DNA of 64,000 nt from Clostridia bacterium. Its GTDB lineage: Bacteria > Bacillota > Clostridia > RGIG6154. The notes beneath the pieces were generated by a model. The model searched no databases. It saw nothing but the letters and a program-made list of their open reading frames with translations, and was not told the DNA's origin. A program made the translations under genes and the position numbers. The first letter of the stretch is position 1. Every line of letters starts with the position of its first letter. Below are positions 1 to 7,265 of the stretch, piece by piece. Location: assembly GCA_017409875.1 (NCBI GenBank), contig JAFQRW010000017.1, forward strand, positions 62,001 to 126,000. The letters run 5' to 3'.

Positions 1-681
1 TGCAAAATCATAAAGCATTTCGCCGCTTTTTCCAAGAAGGAGTTTTAAGGCTTCTTTGTTTGAATTTGCAATGTCGCCTATTGTTTTTATTCCGACACCT
101 GCTAAAGCCTTAGTAGTGTTTCTTCCTACATACAAAAGGTCGCTTATGGGGAGCGGAAAAACAATACTTTTGAAATTTTCATGGTCAATTACAGTTGTGG
201 CATCAGGCTTTTTATAGTCGCTTCCAAGCTTTGCAAAAATTTTATTAAACGAAACACCCACAGATACTGTGATTCCAAGTTCGTTTTTTACATCTTCTCT
301 TATTTTGTCAGCTATTTGCTGCCCGTTCCCGAAAAGCCGCTCAGAACCTGTAACATCAAGCCAGCTTTCATCAATCCCAAATTTTTCTATACGGTCGGTA
401 TATCTTTCGTAAATTTGATTAACCTTTTTTGAATACATAAGATAAATGTCATGATGGGGAGGAACAACTATCAAATCAGGACATTTTGCTTTTGCCTGCC
501 ATATAGCCTCAGCGGTTTTAACATTAAAATTTTTTGCAAGCTCATTTTTTGCAAGGATGATGCCGTGCCTGTTTTCTATGTCACCGCCAACTGCCATAGG
601 AACACTTTTCAGCGCAGGATTAAGCATACATTCAACTGAAGCATAAAAAGAATTACAGTCGCAATGCAAAATTGTTCTCAT
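1..681 (-). CDS. dinB: DNA polymerase IV (Y family), 5' part
   Basis: Translesion DNA polymerase. The minus strand reads without a stop from an ATG at 681 to the window edge, giving the first 227 residues; the thumb end and little-finger domain lie outside. The N-terminus shows the Y-family pattern: HCD at residues 6-8 (catalytic Asp8), SFYASVE at 11-17 with the Phe steric gate at 12, and GIDES at 102-106 holding the other two metal-binding acids (Asp104, Glu105). GVSFNKIFAKLGSDYKKP is the typical palm/thumb stretch. A good ribosome site (AAGGAG, 7 bases upstream) fixes the start. It is divergent from the tRNA pair. No LexA-type box (GAACATATGTTC-like) was seen in its upstream region, so SOS control is not supported here. 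Confidence 0.95.
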   Translation of the reverse strand, partial: MRTILHCDCNSFYASVECMLNPALKSVPMAVGGDIENRHGIILAKNELAKNFNVKTAEAIWQAKAKCPDLIVVPPHHDIYLMYSKKVNQIYERYTDRIEKFGIDESWLDVTGSERLFGNGQQIADKIREDVKNELGITVSVGVSFNKIFAKLGSDYKKPDATTVIDHENFKSIVFPLPISDLLYVGRNTTKALAGVGIKTIGDIANSNKEALKLLLGKSGEMLYDFA

Positions 682-725
682 ATTTTTTCTCCTTGTGCGC
701 ATAATAAGGTATCGGTACACCTCAT

Positions 726-755
726 ATTATAAGGAAAATAAGTTTAAAAAGTCAA
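726..755 (-). promoter_or_regulatory. Promoter of dinB
   Basis: On the minus strand TTGACT (755-750) and TATAAT (731-726) are separated by 18 bases, about 45 bases upstream of the dinB start. It is a sigma-A type match found by eye; the start site is inferred. Confidence 0.6.
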
Positions 756-801
756 TGTTGTGTTGAAAAATAAAAAAACTAATATTTTTTGTAAAAAAGT
801 A

Positions 802-830
802 TTGACAATACTTCAAATATTTGGTATACT
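802..830 (+). promoter_or_regulatory. Promoter of the tRNA-Gln/tRNA-Lys pair
   Basis: A perfect TTGACA (802-807) and TATACT (825-830) with 17-base spacing lie 35 bases upstream of tRNA-Gln. This is a strong sigma-A promoter. Confidence 0.8.
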
Positions 831-864
831 ACTAAAGCTGTCAGTTGAAGACCACGATAAATAT

Positions 865-939
865 TGGGCTGTCGCCAAGGGGTAAGGCATCAGACTTTGA
901 CTCTGACATTCGTAGGTTCAAATCCTGCCAGCCCAGCCA
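865..939 (+). tRNA. tRNA-Gln (anticodon TTG)
   Basis: Cloverleaf folded by eye. The acceptor strand TGGGCTG (865-871) pairs with CAGCCCA (929-935), the anticodon is TTG in the loop ACTTTGACT, the T-loop is GGTTCAAATCC, and an encoded CCA closes the gene at 937-939. The Gln identity matters here because the organism carries gatCAB (19545-22681), which in many Firmicutes makes Gln-tRNA by amidating Glu-tRNA(Gln). Confidence 0.93.
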
Positions 940-969
940 TATTTTTCTTGTGGTTGGAAAATGACAAAT

Positions 970-1045
970 GGGCCATTAGCTCAGATGGCAGAGCACATGA
1001 CTTTTAATCATGGTGTCCGGAGTTCGATTCTCCGATGGCTCACCA
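970..1045 (+). tRNA. tRNA-Lys (anticodon TTT)
   Basis: The acceptor strand GGGCCAT (970-976) pairs with ATGGCTC (1035-1041) with one G-T wobble. The anticodon is TTT in the loop ACTTTTAAT, the T-arm is GGAGTTCGATTCTCC, and CCA is encoded at 1043-1045. It lies 30 bases after tRNA-Gln and is likely co-transcribed. Its last 17 bases and the next two are repeated exactly at 1233-1251. Confidence 0.93.
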
Positions 1046-1080
1046 ACAAAAAAAGAACTCTTTTAGAGTTCTTTTTTTGT
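1046..1080 (+). terminator. Terminator of the tRNA pair
   Basis: An A-tract and AGAACTC (1054-1060) pair with GAGTTCT and a T-tract (1066-1078) around a TTTTA loop, directly after the tRNA-Lys CCA. It is a classical intrinsic terminator. Confidence 0.85.
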
Positions 1081-1122
1081 TGTATACAATTAACGAGGAG
1101 AATCGAACTCTAAGAGAGCAGT

Positions 1123-1161
1123 CACCGTAAAAAAACAGTCCGGTGGACTGTTTTTTAGGTG
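1123..1161 (+). terminator. Hairpin with T-tract inside the tRNA-Lys insertion
   Basis: AAAAAACAGTCC (1130-1141) pairs perfectly with GGACTGTTTTTT (1145-1156) around a GGT loop, and CACC/GGTG can extend the base (1123-1126 with 1158-1161). It has the form of a bidirectional intrinsic terminator, though it may simply be part of the repeated element. Confidence 0.6.
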
Positions 1162-1252
1162 AGTGGTGTGCAGACGGGTACTGAAAGCTTTAGCTTTCGG
1201 TCGTCAAACAGTGCATATGCAAGGCAAATGCATCTCCGATGGCTCACCAACG

Positions 1253-1289
1253 GAAAACCGCTTAAGCAGTAAGCTTCAGGCGGTTTTTT
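1253..1289 (+). terminator. Terminator after the second tRNA-Lys 3' copy
   Basis: AAAACCGC pairs with GGCGGTTTT, with an inner AAGC/GCTT stem, and ends in a T-tract. It sits directly behind the duplicated CCA at 1247-1249, in the same relation as the first terminator to the real tRNA. Confidence 0.7.
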
Positions 1290-1359
1290 GTTTGCCTGAA
1301 AATATGGGTGTTTTTAAAAAATGCACAGTTTGAAATACATAATAGTTAGCTGTTATATG

Positions 1360-1388
1360 TTGAAATTATATAAAAAATGTGTTATAAT
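1360..1388 (+). promoter_or_regulatory. Promoter of the yitT-family gene
   Basis: TTGAAA (1360-1365) and TATAAT (1383-1388) have 17-base spacing. The -10 box is the first conserved part of the leader element repeated at 2680-2770. Confidence 0.6.
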
Positions 1389-1475
1389 TGACACATACAG
1401 AATTTTATGAAATAAAATTCCTAAGAGCTAACGCTCTTTTGTTCTCTTGCGAGCACAGTGGTAATTGACGTCGCC
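1383..1475 (+). repeat. Leader element, copy 1
   Basis: This stretch upstream of the yitT-family gene can be aligned along about 90 bases with 2680-2770. Shared blocks are TATAATTGA, CATACAGA, a small hairpin of TTTTAT/ATAAAA, GCTCTTTTGTT and GAGCACA. In this copy the arms are GAATTTTAT/ATAAAATTC, AGAGC/GCTCT and CTC/GAG. The 350 bases before the gene contain no other recognisable gene. It could be a structured 5' leader or a dispersed repeat; the function is unknown. Confidence 0.5.
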
Positions 1476-1518
1476 TTTAAAATTGCATTTGCAAGCAAAT
1501 GTTTTTGCTGTTTTAAAG
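1475..1518 (+). other. Nested hairpin in the yitT leader
   Basis: CTTTAAAA (1475-1482) pairs with TTTTAAAG (1511-1518), and inside it CATTTGC (1486-1492) pairs with GCAAATG (1495-1501) around an AA loop. This could form in the transcript between leader element 1 and the gene. No T-tract follows, so it is not an obvious terminator. Confidence 0.5.
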
Positions 1519-1640
1519 TACAAGACTACATCCCTGCTTTTTGTTTTTAACCAGATACTAACAATTACTAAAACCATTGACATCTAAACAACATATCAAT
1601 TATATGAAAGACGATAAATAATTAAATTAAGGAGATAAAA

Positions 1641-2477
1641 ATGTCCAAAAGAAAAAGCATTATAATGACAATCCTAGGAACGATGACAACAGGCCTTGCA
1701 ATCGGCGTGTTTTTGACACCGAATAAGATTGTAGGTGGTGGAGCATCTGGTATTTCAACCATACTGTTTCATACAATAGGACTCCAACCCGGTGTCAGTT
1801 TTTATATAATAAATATTATTCTTCTTGTTATGGGTTTAAAACTTCTGGGTAAGAAGTTTGTGGGAGAAACCCTTTTGGGTGGACTTTTATTGTCATTTTT
1901 TATACAAGTGTTCTCGGTGGTGCCGATATATACTGAAAATTTGATTCTCTCAACAATTTTTGGCGGTGTTTTGTACGGGCTGGGAATAGGACTTGCCTTT
2001 GCGGCTGGTGCTTCAACCGGTGGAACAGATATTTTGGGAAGAATAATTCAAATCAAACTTCCACATATCCCGATAGGTAAACTGCTTCTGGCGGTTGACG
2101 GAGTTATTATTGCTGTTTCTGCATTTATATTTCGTGACATCGAGCTTGTTTTATACGGCATAATCGCTTTGTTTATAACAAGTTATGCCATAGATTGGGT
2201 AATCGACAAGTTGAATGTATCAAGAATTGCATTCGTAATAACAGATTATGGTGAAGAAATTTCTAAAAAGCTTATTTCAACATCACCACGGGGTGTAACA
2301 CAAATTGATGTTTATGGAACATATACCAACACGGATAAAAAAATGCTTTTCTGTGCATTAAAGGAAAGCGAAGCGGAGGAGTTTCAAAAGAAAATTCTTG
2401 AAATCGACCCTAAGGCATTTATCGTATTTTCGGAGTCGCAGAGAATCAAAGGAAAAGGATTTTATCTATATAAATAA
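1641..2477 (+). CDS. YitT family membrane protein
   Basis: A 278-residue integral membrane protein of the YitT family (two DUF161-like membrane units followed by a soluble DUF2179 domain). Residues 1-200 are strongly hydrophobic with several predicted helices, with conserved glycine-rich motifs GGGASGIS near residue 32 and AAGASTGGTDILG near 121. The C-terminal 80 residues, containing RGVTQIDVYGTYT, are the soluble DUF2179 part, which closes on KGKGFYLYK. Family members are widespread in Firmicutes and their transported substrate is not established. The start ATG has AAGGAG seven bases upstream. The gene is monocistronic as far as can be seen, with its own promoter at 1360 and a long, structured leader. 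Confidence 0.9.
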   Translation: MSKRKSIIMTILGTMTTGLAIGVFLTPNKIVGGGASGISTILFHTIGLQPGVSFYIINIILLVMGLKLLGKKFVGETLLGGLLLSFFIQVFSVVPIYTENLILSTIFGGVLYGLGIGLAFAAGASTGGTDILGRIIQIKLPHIPIGKLLLAVDGVIIAVSAFIFRDIELVLYGIIALFITSYAIDWVIDKLNVSRIAFVITDYGEEISKKLISTSPRGVTQIDVYGTYTNTDKKMLFCALKESEAEEFQKKILEIDPKAFIVFSESQRIKGKGFYLYK

Positions 2478-2600
2478 TTGAGAAGAATTAAGGGTATTAT
2501 TGCAGAGTATTGGAATGGTGGACTGATATCAAAAGAAGAGGGAGATTATCAAAAACTGCTTGACCAGGGCTTTGAAGCAATAAAAAGTATACTTGATTAA
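2478..2600 (+). pseudogene. Possible 40-residue remnant of an unrecognised gene
   Basis: Directly after the yitT stop, one frame stays open from TTG 2478 to TAA 2600 and reads like real protein: IIAEYWNGGLISKEEGDYQK and then LLDQGFEAIKSILD. There is no ribosome site and the frame begins at the previous stop, so it looks like the 3' tail of a lost gene or a chance frame. The family is not recognised. Confidence 0.25.
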
Positions 2601-2679
2601 ACTTTAGGACTATAAATTCATGATAAAGACCATTGCCAATTTATTAAATTTGATTGGCACACAGATTATACAGTCTTTG

Positions 2680-2770
2680 TATAATTGATGCATACAGAGT
2701 TTTATTACATAAAATTAATAGCACAAGCTCTTTTGTTGTCATTTGAGCACAACATCAATAGGCGACGTTG
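2680..2770 (+). repeat. Leader element, copy 2
   Basis: Second copy of the element at 1383-1475, here upstream of the YgjV-like gene. It starts with a TATAAT (2680-2685) that may be a -10 box, although no good -35 box lies at the right distance. Hairpin arms differ in sequence but largely persist: AGTTTTAT/ATAAAATT and GTTGT/ACAAC. It ends about 40 bases before the gene, whereas copy 1 ends about 165 bases before its gene. Confidence 0.5.
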
Positions 2771-2806
2771 CTAATGGTTAGTATTTGTAGAGAAGAGGGA
2801 ATTTTT

Positions 2807-3328
2807 ATGAAAACACTTGCTTATCTTTTAAGCGCTTTAGGTTTAATAGCAATGATTTTAGCATCCTTAACTAAGGGAGAGAAAATGAAGAGAATTCTTT
2901 TTCTCGTTTTTTGCAGGAATGCTTTAGTAGCAACAAGTTATCTTTTGTACGGCAAGGGTATTAACGGGGCAGCAGCTTGTTATCTTGCCGCACTTCAGTC
3001 TATTATAAACTATACATTTGAATCGAAGGGGAAGGATGTTCCCAAATGGCTTATATGTATTTATGCAATAGCAATTATTGTACTTAACATCTGGGTTGCA
3101 GGTGGAGTGACTGCACTTGGACTACTTGTAATTGTTGCATCTTTTACTTTCTTGATGTGTATTGGTCAGAAAAATGGTGCGAAGTATCGCATTTGGGTGT
3201 CTGTTAATATTTCTTTATGGTGCCTGTATGATATTTTATCAGGTTCATATAGCGCACTTGTTTCGCACATTCCATTGCTTATCTTTAATTTTGCGGGAAT
3301 GTTTATTTACGATAGAAAAAAGAAATAA
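2807..3328 (+). CDS. Small membrane protein, probable YgjV family
   Basis: A protein of 173 residues with about five or six hydrophobic segments, starting MKTLAYLLSALGLIAMI. The layout resembles the Imp-YgjV family of inner-membrane proteins (short helices; a cytoplasmic basic loop near residue 25, KGEKMKR; and a charged end, DRKKK). Function in that family is unknown. The start is placed at ATG 2807 because AGAGGG lies six bases upstream; an in-frame ATG at 2768 has no such site. It is preceded by leader element copy 2, shared with the yitT-family gene. Membership of YgjV is a judgement from overall pattern, not from a search. Confidence 0.55.
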   Translation: MKTLAYLLSALGLIAMILASLTKGEKMKRILFLVFCRNALVATSYLLYGKGINGAAACYLAALQSIINYTFESKGKDVPKWLICIYAIAIIVLNIWVAGGVTALGLLVIVASFTFLMCIGQKNGAKYRIWVSVNISLWCLYDILSGSYSALVSHIPLLIFNFAGMFIYDRKKK

Positions 3329-3556
3329 AACAAGCACTATAAAATCCGGTGGGTAATTGTTGTTCTTTTTGAAATAATAAGTTTGTGGGTTTATGTAATT
3401 CTAATAGTGATTTTACAATTTCAAAAAGAGCTCGTACAACACTTTATATCGTTTTTGTAGTATATTTTCTCTCAGCTACGCATAATAAAAATAGCCGCAT
3501 GTCTGCATTTTCATTCCTATTTGAGCTGATGCTTTGGCGGCAGAATGGAGATTAAA
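3329..3556 (+). other. Intergenic region with an inverted repeat, upstream of polA
   Basis: No gene is seen. CTTTTTGAAAT (3365-3375) and ATTTCAAAAAG (3418-3428) are exact inverted repeats separated by 42 bases; outside them GTTGTT and ACAAC can also partly pair. No convincing sigma-A promoter for polA was found by eye, although one must lie here or upstream. Confidence 0.5.
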
Positions 3557-6115
3557 ATGAAAAAACTGCTGATTTTTGATGGAAACAGCATTGTAAATCG
3601 CGCATTTTATGCCATTAAGGCACTCACAAACTCAAAAGGATTTTATACTAACGGTATTCATGGATTTATGAATATCTTTTTGAAGTTTATTGAAGAAGAA
3701 AAGCCTGATTATGTATGTGTAGCGTTTGATGTAAGAGCAAAGACATTCAGACATAAAATGTATGATAAGTATAAGGCTCAGCGTAAAGGTATGCCGCAAG
3801 AGCTTGCCGATCAAATGCCATATTTAAAAGAAGTTTTAAAGGGCATGAATGTTAAAATGCTTGAAAAAGAAGGTTATGAGGCAGACGATATAATAGGAAC
3901 AGTTTCAAAAAAATGTTCTGATAATAAAATAGAGTGTGTTATTGTCAGCGGAGATAAAGACGATTTGCAACTTGCCTCAAAAACAACTTTGGTAAAGCTT
4001 ATTGTAACCCAAATGGGTAAAACCGAAACTACAACTTTTGATGACAGTGCCGTTTTTGAAAAATACGGCGTAACCCCTGATGAGTTTATTCACGTTAAAG
4101 CGCTTATGGGAGATACCTCTGACAATATTCCGGGAGTTTCAGGGATTGGCGAAAAAAGTGCATTTTCACTGATTAGTCAGTACAAATCTCTTGATAATCT
4201 CTATCGCCATTTAGATGAGTTAAAAGGTGCACAAAGAGAAAAAATTGAAAGCGGAAGAGATATGGCTTATCTTAGCTTTGACCTTGCCAGAATTGATGTT
4301 GATGTGCCAATGGATATTGATTTTGATGAAATGACTAAAAAAGAGTTTGATAACGATGCATTATACGAGCTCTTTACAGAGCTTGAGCTTAAAACATTGG
4401 CAGAAAGACTTGGCGTAAGCAACAAAAAAAGCAAGCAGTTAGATTGCCAGAAAATTGAAATGATGTCGGCTGATGTCATTGAAGAAAAAGTATCAGACAC
4501 TTTATACTATTTTATGGAGTATGATGATATTTTAAGAAGATTTTCTTTTTATGCTGATGGCAAAGTGTATTATGCAGAGTTCGTTACCGAGTTTGAGGTA
4601 ATGCTTTATGCTGATGTTTTAAAAAAAGTATTTGAAAATAAAAATATTAAAAAAGTTTCGCACGGAATAAAAGATGATATTGTATTTTTAAATAATAACT
4701 ACGGTATATGCTTTGAAGGTGAACTTTTTGACACGCAAATTGGCGCATATATTTTACAGCCTTCAAGAAACAGTTACGAGATACAAGCCCTGTCAGAAGA
4801 ATATCTTGGACTTGTTTTGACAGATTCCGGGCTTTTTCCCGCAGTTTTACCACAGCTTTGTGATAAAATTGATAAAGAGATTAATGCTAACAGTCAGCAA
4901 GAACTTTTATATGAAATAGAATTCCCTTTGGTAAATGTTTTAGCATCAATGGAAATAGAAGGATTTACCGTTGATAAAGAAAGTTTGGCAGAGTTTTCAA
5001 AGGTACTTTCTGAAAGAATTTCAGATTTGGAAAAAGGAATTTATGAGTCTGCCGGTGAGAAGTTTAATATTAATTCGCCAAAGCAGCTTGGCGTAATACT
5101 TTTTGAAAAATTAGGACTTCCGGTTGTCAAAAAAACAAAGACAGGCTATTCAACAAATGTTGAAGTGCTTGAAAAGTTAAAGTCAAGCCACGAGATTGTT
5201 GATATGATTATGGAGTATCGAACTTATGCAAAGCTTAAATCAACGTATGCTGACGGGCTTTACAGTGTTATTAATCCTAAAACCGGTAAGATTAATTCAA
5301 GTTTTAACCAGACAATTACAACAACAGGAAGAATAAGCAGTACCGAACCAAATCTTCAGAATATACCTGTAAGGCTTGAGCTTGGAAGACAGATAAGGAA
5401 AATGTTTGTTGCAAGCAAGGATTCGGTTTTGGTTGACGCCGACTATTCACAGATTGAGCTGAGAGTTTTGGCACATATTTCAGGCGATAAAACCATGATA
5501 GAAGCGTTTAAAAACAACGAAGATATCCACACAATTACTGCATCCGAAGTGTTTAAAGTTCCGCTTGATATGGTGACTTCTTCAATGCGATCTAAGGCAA
5601 AGGCAGTGAACTTTGGCATCGTTTATGGTATCGGAGAATTCAGCTTAGCGCAAGACATTAAAGTTTCAAGAAAAACTGCAAAAGAATATATTGACAGTTA
5701 TTTTGAAACCTATCCAGATATTAAAATATATTTAGATAAAGCGGTTGAATTTGCGAAAGAAACAGGGTATGTTAAAACTCTTTTAGGCAGAAGGAGATAT
5801 ATACCTGAAATTAAGTCATCAAACTTCAATTTTCGCTCGTTTGGTGAAAGGGTTGCAATGAATGCGCCCATACAAGGATATGCCGCCGATATTATAAAAA
5901 TCGCTATGGTAAAGGTTTATCAAAGACTTAAAAAAGAGGGCCTTAAGTCTAAACTTATTTTGCAGGTACATGACGAACTTATAATAGATGCCAAAAAGCA
6001 CGAAGTCGAAAATGTAAAGAAAATATTAAAAGAGGAAATGGAAAATGCAGTGCAGCTTAAGATTCCTCTTATTGTAGATATGAAGTCTGCAGAGAGTTGG
6101 TATGATACAAAATGA
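3557..6115 (+). CDS. polA: DNA polymerase I
   Basis: Gap-filling and repair polymerase, 852 residues. The N-terminal 290 residues are the 5'-nuclease domain (DGNSIVNRAFYA at the start, YEADDIIGT and VSGDKDDLQL with its acidic metal ligands, GVSGIGEKSA as the H3TH loop). The middle domain is a 3'-5' exonuclease fold without the catalytic DxE pattern, so proofreading is probably absent, as in Bacillus and Thermus enzymes. The polymerase carries motif A DYSQIELR (from residue 629), motif B RSKAKAVNFGIVYG (from 678) and motif C QVHDE (803-807). The start is ATG 3557, since GGAG at 3547-3550 overlaps the alternative ATG at 3545. The stop overlaps coaE by four bases, implying coupled translation. 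Confidence 0.97.
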   Translation: MKKLLIFDGNSIVNRAFYAIKALTNSKGFYTNGIHGFMNIFLKFIEEEKPDYVCVAFDVRAKTFRHKMYDKYKAQRKGMPQELADQMPYLKEVLKGMNVKMLEKEGYEADDIIGTVSKKCSDNKIECVIVSGDKDDLQLASKTTLVKLIVTQMGKTETTTFDDSAVFEKYGVTPDEFIHVKALMGDTSDNIPGVSGIGEKSAFSLISQYKSLDNLYRHLDELKGAQREKIESGRDMAYLSFDLARIDVDVPMDIDFDEMTKKEFDNDALYELFTELELKTLAERLGVSNKKSKQLDCQKIEMMSADVIEEKVSDTLYYFMEYDDILRRFSFYADGKVYYAEFVTEFEVMLYADVLKKVFENKNIKKVSHGIKDDIVFLNNNYGICFEGELFDTQIGAYILQPSRNSYEIQALSEEYLGLVLTDSGLFPAVLPQLCDKIDKEINANSQQELLYEIEFPLVNVLASMEIEGFTVDKESLAEFSKVLSERISDLEKGIYESAGEKFNINSPKQLGVILFEKLGLPVVKKTKTGYSTNVEVLEKLKSSHEIVDMIMEYRTYAKLKSTYADGLYSVINPKTGKINSSFNQTITTTGRISSTEPNLQNIPVRLELGRQIRKMFVASKDSVLVDADYSQIELRVLAHISGDKTMIEAFKNNEDIHTITASEVFKVPLDMVTSSMRSKAKAVNFGIVYGIGEFSLAQDIKVSRKTAKEYIDSYFETYPDIKIYLDKAVEFAKETGYVKTLLGRRRYIPEIKSSNFNFRSFGERVAMNAPIQGYAADIIKIAMVKVYQRLKKEGLKSKLILQVHDELIIDAKKHEVENVKKILKEEMENAVQLKIPLIVDMKSAESWYDTK

Positions 6116-6684
6116 TTATTGGAATTACAGGCGGAAGCGGCACGGGAAAAACAGCTGTTTCCCTATGCTTTGAAAAGCACGGATATTTTATTATTGATGC
6201 AGATAAAGTCGCTCACAAGGTGATGGACCGAAAAAGTCCCTGCTTAAAAGAGGTTATAGATTTTTTCGGACATGAGTATTTAAATCAGGGCGGGACTTTA
6301 AATCGTAAAAAACTGGGAGAAAAGGTTTTTAAAAACAAGGATTTACTTGAAAACCTTAATAAAATCACGCATAAGTATATAAAAAGAGAAATAGAATTTT
6401 TAGCACATAACAGTTCTGAAACTGTTATTGATGCTGCACTGCTTTTTGAAAGCGGCCTTGATAAGCTTTGTCAAAAAGTAGTATTTGTATCATGTCCTGA
6501 GGATATAAGAATTAAAAGAATTGTATCGCGTGACGGTGTAAGCAAAAAATATGCAACTTCAAGAATAAAGGCACAAAAAACTGATGAATTTTACAGACAA
6601 AGGTGCGATTATGAAATAGTTAATGACGGAGAACAAAATATTGCTTTAAAGGTAGAGGAGATTTTGGCTTGTTTAAAGGATTGA
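6112..6684 (+). CDS. coaE: Dephospho-CoA kinase
   Basis: Last step of coenzyme A synthesis: ATP phosphorylates dephospho-CoA on the ribose 3' hydroxyl. The 190-residue length is normal. The P-loop GGSGTGKT is at residues 7-14, IIDADKVAHKVM follows as the CoA-binding motif, and VIDAALLFESGLD is the conserved second motif. The ATG overlaps the polA stop (ATGA), and polA-coaE adjacency is common in Firmicutes. The 3' end overlaps the next gene by 16 bases. Confidence 0.95.
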   Translation: MIIGITGGSGTGKTAVSLCFEKHGYFIIDADKVAHKVMDRKSPCLKEVIDFFGHEYLNQGGTLNRKKLGEKVFKNKDLLENLNKITHKYIKREIEFLAHNSSETVIDAALLFESGLDKLCQKVVFVSCPEDIRIKRIVSRDGVSKKYATSRIKAQKTDEFYRQRCDYEIVNDGEQNIALKVEEILACLKD

Positions 6685-7265
6685 AAAAACTTTTAGGACT
6701 TATTGTTATAGTCTTTTTAATATATACGGCGTATCAAATATTTTTTTCATTTTTTCCTGTTAAATATCAGGATTATATTGAAATGTATGCAGAAGATAAC
6801 AATATTGAAAAAAATCTTGTTTATGGTATAATTAATGCAGAAAGCGGATTTGATACCAATGCAATTTCCCCAAAAGGCGCAGTTGGACTTATGCAGTTAA
6901 AAAAAGATACGGCTAAGTGGTGTGCACAAAAAATGGGTGAGCCGTTTGACGAAACCAAACTTATAGATGCTCAAACCAACATTAAAATAGGAACATGGTA
7001 TTTTGCCTATTTAAAAAATGAGCTTGGAACAGAAAATCTTGCAATTATTGCTTATAACGCGGGCATAACTCATGCGAAAGAGTGGTTAAAAGAAGGCATA
7101 ATTGATGATAATGTTTCAAATCCGGACAATATTCCTTTTGAAGAAACAAAAAAATACATAAGAAAAGTGAAAGTATATACGAAAATATATTCATTTATCG
7201 AAAAAATACAAGAAATACAGTCAGCTGTGAAAGAATTTACAGGAGGCAATTATGAAAAATTTTAG
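6669..7265 (+). CDS. Lytic transglycosylase, SLT domain, membrane anchored
   Basis: Cleaves peptidoglycan glycan strands without water, giving anhydro-muramic ends. The 198-residue protein has one N-terminal hydrophobic helix (about residues 8-30, uncleaved anchor likely) and then a Slt-type lysozyme-like domain: NAESGFD with the catalytic Glu58, SPKGAVGLMQL, and LAIIAYNAG with the usual Asn-Ala-Gly. The TTG start at 6669 is supported by GAGGAG eight bases upstream and lies inside coaE. It is the typical third gene of the polA-coaE-slt set. Confidence 0.9.
   Translation: MFKGLKKLLGLIVIVFLIYTAYQIFFSFFPVKYQDYIEMYAEDNNIEKNLVYGIINAESGFDTNAISPKGAVGLMQLKKDTAKWCAQKMGEPFDETKLIDAQTNIKIGTWYFAYLKNELGTENLAIIAYNAGITHAKEWLKEGIIDDNVSNPDNIPFEETKKYIRKVKVYTKIYSFIEKIQEIQSAVKEFTGGNYEKF

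Larger units (their letters stand above)
1029..1251 (+). repeat. 19-bp direct repeat of the tRNA-Lys 3' end flanking an insertion
   Basis: The 19 bases at 1029-1047 (end of the T-arm, acceptor strand, CCA and two more bases) recur exactly at 1233-1251. The 185 bases between them hold the tRNA terminator, an inverted copy of the T-arm (1097-1110 is the exact reverse complement of 1020-1033), a hairpin at 1123-1161 and another around GAAAGC/GCTTTC (1183-1198). There is no coding sequence. Direct repeats of tRNA 3' ends usually mark integration sites, but no integrase is present here, so this may be a solo scar or a tRNA-derived repeat. The origin is inferred. Confidence 0.7.

Noticed and set aside
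181-639. Two plus-strand open frames at the left end
   Set aside because: They are antisense to dinB, whose translation has all Y-family motifs.
1029-1251. A second, complete tRNA gene near 1170-1249
   Set aside because: Only the 3' end is present; no acceptor 5' strand, D-arm or anticodon arm can be folded before it.
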